From assembly GCA_030623425.1 (NCBI GenBank), contig JAUXMA010000032.1, positions 1 through 9,945 of the forward strand: 9,945 nt of DNA, read 5' to 3'. The DNA comes from Rhodospirillaceae bacterium. GTDB lineage: Bacteria > Pseudomonadota > Alphaproteobacteria > Rhodospirillales > 2-02-FULL-58-16. The notes under the pieces were generated by a model. It was not told the DNA's origin, searched no databases, and saw nothing but the letters and a program-made list of their open reading frames with translations. Positions 5,855 through 9,945 of this stretch are shown piece by piece. Made by a program: the position numbers and the translations under genes. Position 1 is the stretch's first letter. Every line of letters starts with the position of its first letter.

Positions 5855-6430
5855 ATGAAACGGGATCACGGAAACTTGAATGCCGGGCGCCTGACGCGCC
5901 ACGGCGCCGCCGCCGCGGCCTTGCTGGCGCTCGCCGCCTGCAACTTGAACTCCCAGCTTAATCACGGCGAAGGGATCGGCTTCCGGCAAGCGCGGTTCGA
6001 GGAGATCTCGGCGATGCGGGAATACCGCCAATGCCGGGACGACGCTGTTGAACTGGACACCCAGGCGCGCACGACCGGCAACGTCGGCCGCTACATCGCC
6101 AGCGCCAAGCTGCTGGAGAAATGCGAGGCCGAGTTGGGGCCCGAGGCGGCCGAAGTGGCGCTGGAAGAGCGGATGCGCGCCTATGCGCTCAGCGTTCAGA
6201 ACTACCTCAAGGGCGGCGACGTCGAGAAAGCCGCCGCCAATTTCGAGCGTTTCAAGGAGGCTTTCTCCGGCAACGACCTCTACTACGCCGACGGCTCGTC
6301 GTTCATTGAAACCATGGAAGTGATGCTCGGCCGAAAAAAGCCGTCGGCGCTCGGCCAATACGCCGCCCTTAACGTCAGCCAGACCCTGAAGGGTGAAATG
6401 CACCGGATCCGTTACTGGAAGCGCCATTAA
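5855..6430 (+). CDS. Lipoprotein, first gene of the Tol/Exb-like operon
   Basis: This 191-aa protein has a basic N-terminus, an Ala/Leu core and the lipobox LAAC with Cys29, so it should be processed by signal peptidase II. The residue after Cys is Asn rather than Asp, which favours transfer to the outer membrane by the general Lol rule. The mature part is helical; repeated Ala/Tyr/Leu spacing at about 70-150 (IASAKLLEKCEAEL, YLKGGDVEKAAANFERF) suggests one or two TPR-like helical hairpins. It ends in a basic MHRIRYWKRH. The start is supported by GGGGAA at 5844-5849, 5 bases before the ATG. It heads the operon, 29 bp before the next gene, and could be the outer-membrane contact of the trans-envelope machine, as TPR lipoproteins are in TonB2-type clusters. 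That role is inference; no named family is recognised. Confidence 0.87.
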   Translation: MKRDHGNLNAGRLTRHGAAAAALLALAACNLNSQLNHGEGIGFRQARFEEISAMREYRQCRDDAVELDTQARTTGNVGRYIASAKLLEKCEAELGPEAAEVALEERMRAYALSVQNYLKGGDVEKAAANFERFKEAFSGNDLYYADGSSFIETMEVMLGRKKPSALGQYAALNVSQTLKGEMHRIRYWKRH

Positions 6431-6459
6431 CAACCGCAATGGAAAAAGGAATCGAGACC

Positions 6460-7353
6460 ATGGAAAACAGATCCGCCAATGTCCCCGACCTGGTCAAGGC
6501 CGTCCTCTGGCTTGCGGCCATTGTCTATCTCGTCATGGCGCTTGCGTCGCCGGCCGCGGCCGGCACGCCGTCCTGGCAGCCCAACGCCAGCGAGCGGCTG
6601 GTCAAACTGCCGAGCACGTATCTCAAGAAAGCCATCGACCGCGACTTCGAGGAGTCCGATCTGGCCGCCGCCATGAGCGACGTTGGCTCGCGCATCGCCG
6701 GCAAGTCCCGGACCCTCGAGGACCTTCAAGCCGCCGTGGAACAAGCGGAAGGCGAGGTGAAAACCGAACTCCGGCACCAGTTTCTGGCCGAAAAACAGGA
6801 ATTCATCAGGCTCGTCGGCGAGCGCCAGGAGCTGCGCCAAAAGCAAATCAACATCAGGATCCGCGTTTACGAGAAACTCCTTGCAAAATTGGAACGGCGA
6901 GGCGCCGGCTCGAGTCCGGCCGGGGAGAGGCTTCTTGAAAAGCAAAAGGAGGCGCGCCAGCGCTTCGAAAACTCGGTGGCCGCGGTCGACATGAAGCTGT
7001 TCGGCTCGGCGGCGGCCGGCGAAAGCAAGTACGCCCGGGATTACTCCAAGAACATGGCCGTCATCGAGACCCTCGTCAGGGCCGTGAAAAAGCATCCGAT
7101 GAGCGCCGAGCCGGAGATCGACGGCCGACCGATAAGCAAACAGGACTATTTGCGTCAGCTCATCGCCAGCAACGGGTCCTCGCTCGCTCTTCTCGATCAG
7201 GAGGAAAGCATTCTCGGTTACATGGCCAAGCTGGTGGCCCTGGACGCCATGGCCCTGGCCGAAGAGGTAGCCGCCGACGATGGCGGCGTCGATGGCGTTG
7301 AAATGGGCGAACTCAGCGTCTCGTCGGCGGTCGATTTCTTCATCAACCGGTAG
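6460..7353 (+). CDS. Exported coiled-coil protein of the Tol/Exb-like operon
   Basis: This 297-aa protein has a hydrophobic segment at residues 11-29 followed by SPAAA-GT, so it is either a cleaved signal peptide or an N-terminal anchor. The mature part is rich in Glu, Lys, Gln, Arg and Ala, with heptad-like stretches at about 60-140 and 150-180, strongly suggesting long periplasmic coiled coils; the last 90 residues are less regular and end in SAVDFFINR. The ATG at 6460 is chosen over the in-frame ATG at 6439 because AAGGA at 6446-6450 sits 9 bases before it, while 6439 has no ribosome site. It is followed 16 bp later by the small exported protein. By position it is reminiscent of the DUF3450 coiled-coil partner in TonB2/TtpC clusters, but I see no sequence evidence for that family. 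Confidence 0.87.
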   Translation: MENRSANVPDLVKAVLWLAAIVYLVMALASPAAAGTPSWQPNASERLVKLPSTYLKKAIDRDFEESDLAAAMSDVGSRIAGKSRTLEDLQAAVEQAEGEVKTELRHQFLAEKQEFIRLVGERQELRQKQINIRIRVYEKLLAKLERRGAGSSPAGERLLEKQKEARQRFENSVAAVDMKLFGSAAAGESKYARDYSKNMAVIETLVRAVKKHPMSAEPEIDGRPISKQDYLRQLIASNGSSLALLDQEESILGYMAKLVALDAMALAEEVAADDGGVDGVEMGELSVSSAVDFFINR

Positions 7354-7369
7354 TCAAGGAGGACGAAGC

Positions 7370-7762
7370 ATGTCAGTCAAGAGAACATCCATTCTGGCGA
7401 TCGCGGCGGCGGCTGTCGTGACGTTGGCCGGCGCCGCCCAGGCGGCAACCCTGGAGAACCTGGAGCGGGAGCGGGGGATCGTCATCGAGACCCTTTTGGA
7501 TCCCTCGCTGACGCCTCGGCAAAGGCAGGACAAGATTGCCTTTTCCAAGCGCCGCCTGGTCGACCTGGAGCGCATGGTGCTGCGCGACAAAGGCCTCGCC
7601 GGGCGCAACGATCCGGTGGTCCGCAAGGCGTTCGATAATTATGACCTGACCTTTTTGATCCATGCCTCGGTCGAAAAGAACGCCGCGCTGATCGACCACT
7701 GGCTCAAGCAGGTGGGCGTTTCCACCCACACGCTGATGAACGCCCGCTTGGGAAGGCGTTGA
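7370..7762 (+). CDS. Small exported protein of unknown function
   Basis: This 130-aa protein has a textbook signal peptide (MSVKR, hydrophobic Ala/Leu/Val core, AQA-A cleavage after residue 25). The mature 105 residues are helical and charged, with LTPRQRQDKI near residue 46 and FDNYDLTFLIHASVEKNAAL toward the C-terminal half. No cysteines or known motif are visible. The ATG at 7370 has an excellent ribosome site, AAGGAGG at 7356-7362, 7 bases upstream; the longer frame back to 7280 overlaps the previous gene and would bury the signal peptide. One base separates its stop from the next start, so it is tightly co-translated with the proton-channel-like protein and probably acts on the periplasmic side of the same complex. 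Confidence 0.87.
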   Translation: MSVKRTSILAIAAAAVVTLAGAAQAATLENLERERGIVIETLLDPSLTPRQRQDKIAFSKRRLVDLERMVLRDKGLAGRNDPVVRKAFDNYDLTFLIHASVEKNAALIDHWLKQVGVSTHTLMNARLGRR

Positions 7763-7763
7763 G

Positions 7764-8288
7764 ATGGGTGCCGCATTCCGCGCCTTCGATGTTGTTTCGC
7801 GGGCCGCCGCTTATACGCTCGGCGGGCTGGTCCTGGTGGTGGCGGCGGCGGCGGCGGTCACTTCCCTCGGCGCTTCTGACATCGCCGGCTGGGCCGAGAA
7901 CGTCTTCGGCGTCACCTTCCTGGGTCTCATGGGAGGGCTGATTTTCACCGCCGTCTTCTGCTGGGTGAAAGCCATCCAATCGCCGGCGGACAGAGTCTGG
8001 CCGGTCGCCGGACTGCAGGTTTCCAATGCCATTGTCACCTTGGCTCTGACATACACACTGCTCGGCATCAGCCTTGGCGTCGGTGGCCTTGCCGAGCAGG
8101 AATTGACCCCGGAGACGGTCCGAGAGGTGGTGCGCGGCCTGACCGAGAAATTCTCTCTCGCCTTCCTGACCACCGTCGTCGGCCTTCCCACGTCGGCGGT
8201 GTTGCGGATCCTGTTCGTGGTCACCGAGGCCCGAAATCAACAGCGCGGCGCCGTTGTGGGGACCTTTTGCAAAGGAGAAACGAGATGA
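7764..8288 (+). CDS. MotA/TolQ/ExbB-like inner-membrane protein
   Basis: This 174-aa protein has four predicted membrane helices (about 15-33, 48-70, 84-107, 131-153). The last two resemble the proton-channel core of the MotA/TolQ/ExbB superfamily: a helix with LLGISLGVGGL, a polar loop with LTPETVREVV, then GLTEKFSLAFLTTVVGLPTS, matching the usual G(I/L)s.AL..T..GL..A pattern with Thr136/Thr137 at the conserved channel position. In this superfamily a pentamer of such subunits conducts protons around single-helix partners. The protein is shorter than TolQ or ExbB (about 230 aa), and the large cytoplasmic loop is largely missing. GGAAGG at 7751-7756 is a good ribosome site. The stop overlaps the next ATG (ATGA). 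Superfamily membership is a fair call from pattern; proton conduction is inferred. Confidence 0.75.
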   Translation: MGAAFRAFDVVSRAAAYTLGGLVLVVAAAAAVTSLGASDIAGWAENVFGVTFLGLMGGLIFTAVFCWVKAIQSPADRVWPVAGLQVSNAIVTLALTYTLLGISLGVGGLAEQELTPETVREVVRGLTEKFSLAFLTTVVGLPTSAVLRILFVVTEARNQQRGAVVGTFCKGETR

Positions 8289-8818
8289 GATTCCTGCTGT
8301 TCAATCTGGTCGTCGCCGGAGCTCTGTTTTACCTGTTCGCCGCCGACAAGACCGGTTCGGTTATCGACGAAATCGAAGACTTGGCGACGAATGCCAAGGT
8401 AAACATTTTCAACGATGACAAGAAAAACGCCTCGCCACCGGTGGTTGGTGACGAGTCCTCGGGGGACGAGGGGTGGCGGAAGATCGAGGAAACCCTGGCG
8501 CGGATCAAGGAATCCGCCGAAGCGCCGCCGCCGCCCGAGGGCCCACGGTGGCTCGTTACCGAAGACAAAGACCAAGAAAAGACCGATGGCGACGAAAAAG
8601 AAAACCCGCCCACCGATGTCGCCGATAGCGGCTTGCCCCCGCGCCTGATCGGCGAGCGGCCGGTCCGGGTTGTTCCCCGTCCCGACAGCGGCGCGGGGCA
8701 GCGCGAGATCGCCATCGCCGAGGGCGAAACGCTGATGACACCAGAGGAGCGGCGTAAGGAATTGCATGCCTTGGCCCAGAAAATGGAGTTTGTGTTTCTC
8801 CGCAAGGCGATGGAATAG
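8285..8818 (+). CDS. Single-helix anchored acidic/proline-rich protein, possible ExbD/TolR-position partner
   Basis: This 177-aa protein has an N-terminal membrane helix (residues 3-20) followed directly by a hydrophilic, probably periplasmic region: an acidic stretch, a Pro run (APPPPEGP near 80), an Asp/Glu/Lys-rich low-complexity section (about 90-112), and a C-terminal helix (TPEERRKELHALAQKMEF, about 152-169). Its position right after the channel-like gene is where ExbD or TolR would be expected. However, the helix has no buried Asp; the only candidate, Asp21, lies at the distal end, not near the start as in ExbD Asp25. No ExbD/TolR periplasmic fold is recognisable. Start supported by AAAGGAG at 8271-8277, 7 bases before the ATG. 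It could be a structural partner or a highly diverged one. Confidence 0.83.
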   Translation: MRFLLFNLVVAGALFYLFAADKTGSVIDEIEDLATNAKVNIFNDDKKNASPPVVGDESSGDEGWRKIEETLARIKESAEAPPPPEGPRWLVTEDKDQEKTDGDEKENPPTDVADSGLPPRLIGERPVRVVPRPDSGAGQREIAIAEGETLMTPEERRKELHALAQKMEFVFLRKAME

Positions 8819-8822
8819 AGCC

Positions 8823-9827
8823 ATGGTCCTCGCCGGCTTGGGCGATAAGGCCTCGGTCCTGGTCTCCGGGGTTATTGGGATAATGCTGCTTTTCCATCTC
8901 GTCCAGCAGCCCCGTCCCGAGAGCGGACCGCGGGCCGTCGCCGACTTGCCGGCGCCATCCGCCGCCGGACGGCGACAAGAGGACAAGACATCGCTGGCGG
9001 TGGCCGCCGTCTCTCTGCCGCCGCCGCCGGCGCTGGCGGCCAAACCGAAGCCGCGAAAGGACGCCGCGGCGCCGGTAAAAGCGGTGAATGCTCTCAAGCC
9101 GCAACGGACGGTCCCGAAGCCGGCCGTCAACCCCATGCCTCCCAAGGTCAAGCAGGAACGCACCGCCATCGAACGCCTCGAGCCCTTGCGGCCCGGAAAA
9201 GGCAAGCAACCATCAAAACCCGTGGAGGCGTCCCGGAAAGCGCCCGTTGCCGTCAGGGTCAAGACCATCCGGGCGGCGGCGGCGGCGGCGAACGGCCCGA
9301 TGGCGATGGCCGGCCGGCCCCTGCTTCGCCTTTTGGAACACGGCCAGGGACCGGAAATAGAGATCGTCTGGCCCAATGAGCGGCGGCGGCGCGAAGCGCT
9401 CTATCGGCTGCTCGGGAATTGTCATGGCATGCTGGCCGCGGTCATGGACGGGGACGGAAACCTGTACCTGGCCGAAGGCCAGCGCCGGCGGAGATGGGAG
9501 CTCGACCTCGACCGGTTCAGCGGTTTCGTTCGCCAGCCCGCCGGCTTCACCGCCCGGCAAGAGGACCGGCAGGCCGACGCCATCCGCCGGCATCACGGCC
9601 TCGGCCGGTCGGCCCGCCTGGTGCGGCTGTTCCCCCGCCGCGTCGACGCCGCCTTGCTGGGCGGGTTGAGAGAGATCTTGGGCGAGCGCTACAAGACGGC
9701 GGCGGCCATCCGCGCCGCCTACCGGCAAGTCGGCCTTCGTCTTTTCATCGAGGACATCGAGGCCGACGGCGTCGGCGTCGATGGCCGCATCGCCCTTGCC
9801 GCCGTCCCGGCGCCGGGCTGCCGTTGA
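8823..9827 (+). CDS. TonB/TolA-like anchored protein with Pro-rich spacer and novel C-terminal domain
   Basis: This 334-aa protein has the three-part plan of TonB and TolA: one N-terminal membrane helix (residues 11-27), a long Pro/Lys/Ala/Val-rich extended spacer (about 30-155, with KPKPRK, PKPAV and MPPKV units), and a compact C-terminal domain (about 165-334). That domain does not show the TonB signature (no YP near the end) or an obvious TolA fold. It has EIEIVWP (178-184), then GNCHGMLAAVMDGDGNLYL, an Arg-rich middle, and a final ARLVRLFPRRVDAALL...YRQVGLRLFIED. Two of its strands are separated by about 110 residues. The ATG at 8823 is 4 bp after the previous stop with only a weak GGA upstream, so coupled translation is likely. 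By analogy it would span the periplasm and transmit force from the channel complex to an outer-envelope target. No named family is recognised. Confidence 0.8.
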   Translation: MVLAGLGDKASVLVSGVIGIMLLFHLVQQPRPESGPRAVADLPAPSAAGRRQEDKTSLAVAAVSLPPPPALAAKPKPRKDAAAPVKAVNALKPQRTVPKPAVNPMPPKVKQERTAIERLEPLRPGKGKQPSKPVEASRKAPVAVRVKTIRAAAAAANGPMAMAGRPLLRLLEHGQGPEIEIVWPNERRRREALYRLLGNCHGMLAAVMDGDGNLYLAEGQRRRRWELDLDRFSGFVRQPAGFTARQEDRQADAIRRHHGLGRSARLVRLFPRRVDAALLGGLREILGERYKTAAAIRAAYRQVGLRLFIEDIEADGVGVDGRIALAAVPAPGCR

Positions 9828-9945
9828 TCTGGCCAGGGAGATCGTGGATACGGCTTTCATGGGGATTGCGGGAAAAGACTGGGGAGAAAACGACCAAGCT
9901 CAAAAAGGTCGCAGAGCCATGGGTAGCCGTTAACGGTGCCCTCGA
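9828..9945. other. Window end, no supported gene
   Basis: Only very short frames start here, for example GTG at 9844 or ATG at 9859, both ending at TAA 9931-9933 (29 and 24 codons). They have no signal peptide or conserved look, although AGGGAG at 9835-9840 is close to the GTG. A 5-bp inverted repeat, CGACC (9891-9895) with GGTCG (9907-9911), is too weak to call a terminator. Confidence 0.4.

Noticed and set aside
7834..7858. GGC triplet run as a microsatellite
   Set aside because: It encodes the Ala-rich first membrane helix of the channel-like protein and is ordinary for a high-GC gene; a similar run at 9271-9289 encodes Ala residues of the spacer protein.
8237..9376. 379-aa open frame on the minus strand
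   Set aside because: It lies antisense to the 177-aa and 334-aa proteins, both of which have a good N-terminal membrane helix and fit the operon spacing. High GC keeps antisense frames open, and its composition is low-complexity Gly/Arg/Ala.
7764..9827. Zorya-type (ZorA/ZorB) defence system or flagellar MotA/MotB
   Set aside because: The channel-like protein lacks a long cytoplasmic tail, no partner has an OmpA-type peptidoglycan-binding domain, and no helicase or nuclease gene follows within the window.
9844..9933. 29-codon frame from GTG after the last operon gene
   Set aside because: Although AGGGAG lies just upstream, the spacing is only 3 bases and the peptide shows no signal, helix or motif.
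1..9945. CRISPR array, tRNA or rRNA genes
   Set aside because: Reading both strands, I saw no regularly spaced direct repeats, tRNA-like cloverleaf with a TTCGANTC-type arm, or rRNA core sequence.

Overview
The window is GC-rich (roughly 60-65% by eye) and gene-dense. ATGA-type start/stop overlaps, good GGAGG-type ribosome binding sites, lipoprotein and Sec signals and a Tol/Exb-like gene set point to a Gram-negative bacterium. The codon and residue style fits an alphaproteobacterium of the Rhodospirillales kind, but no taxonomic marker is present, so this is inference.

Layout. (1) 1-211 is non-coding and holds two long inverted repeats, 1-82 and 104-187. (2) 212-3779, plus strand, is a tightly overlapping three-gene cassette: a 553-aa helical protein of unknown function, a 185-aa unknown protein, and a 451-aa single-pass membrane protein. 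The N-terminal domain of the last one reads like a Lon (S16) peptidase domain with the Ser and Lys positions kept, followed by a membrane helix and a cysteine-containing, possibly DUF4384-like, extracytoplasmic domain. (3) 3780-3881 is a short convergent gap with a probable fossil of a transposase 3' end and an 8-bp hairpin. (4) 3882-5547, minus strand, is a two-gene unit: a secreted M43 (pappalysin/cytophagalysin-type) zinc metalloprotease, and 28 bp downstream a secreted helical protein with four LTxxQ-like motifs. (5) 5548-5854 is a divergent intergenic region with an 11-bp tandem duplication at the protease start. (6) 5855-9827, plus strand, is a six-gene operon: lipoprotein, exported coiled-coil protein, small exported protein, a four-helix MotA/TolQ/ExbB-like membrane protein, a single-helix anchored Pro/acidic-rich protein, and a TonB/TolA-like anchored protein with a Pro/Lys/Ala-rich spacer and a novel C-terminal domain. 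(7) 9828-9945 holds no supported gene.

Working together. All modules look directed at the cell envelope. The 5855-9827 operon has the logic of a proton-driven trans-envelope machine (proton channel subunit, two anchored partners, a spacer-bearing reach protein, a coiled-coil periplasmic factor and a lipoprotein), but it lacks a recognisable ExbD/TolR partner and a recognisable TonB C-terminal domain. The 212-3779 cassette couples a Lon-fold domain to the membrane with two unknown soluble partners. These two modules are the best candidates for undescribed systems. Functional statements rest on motif reading by eye, without database searches.
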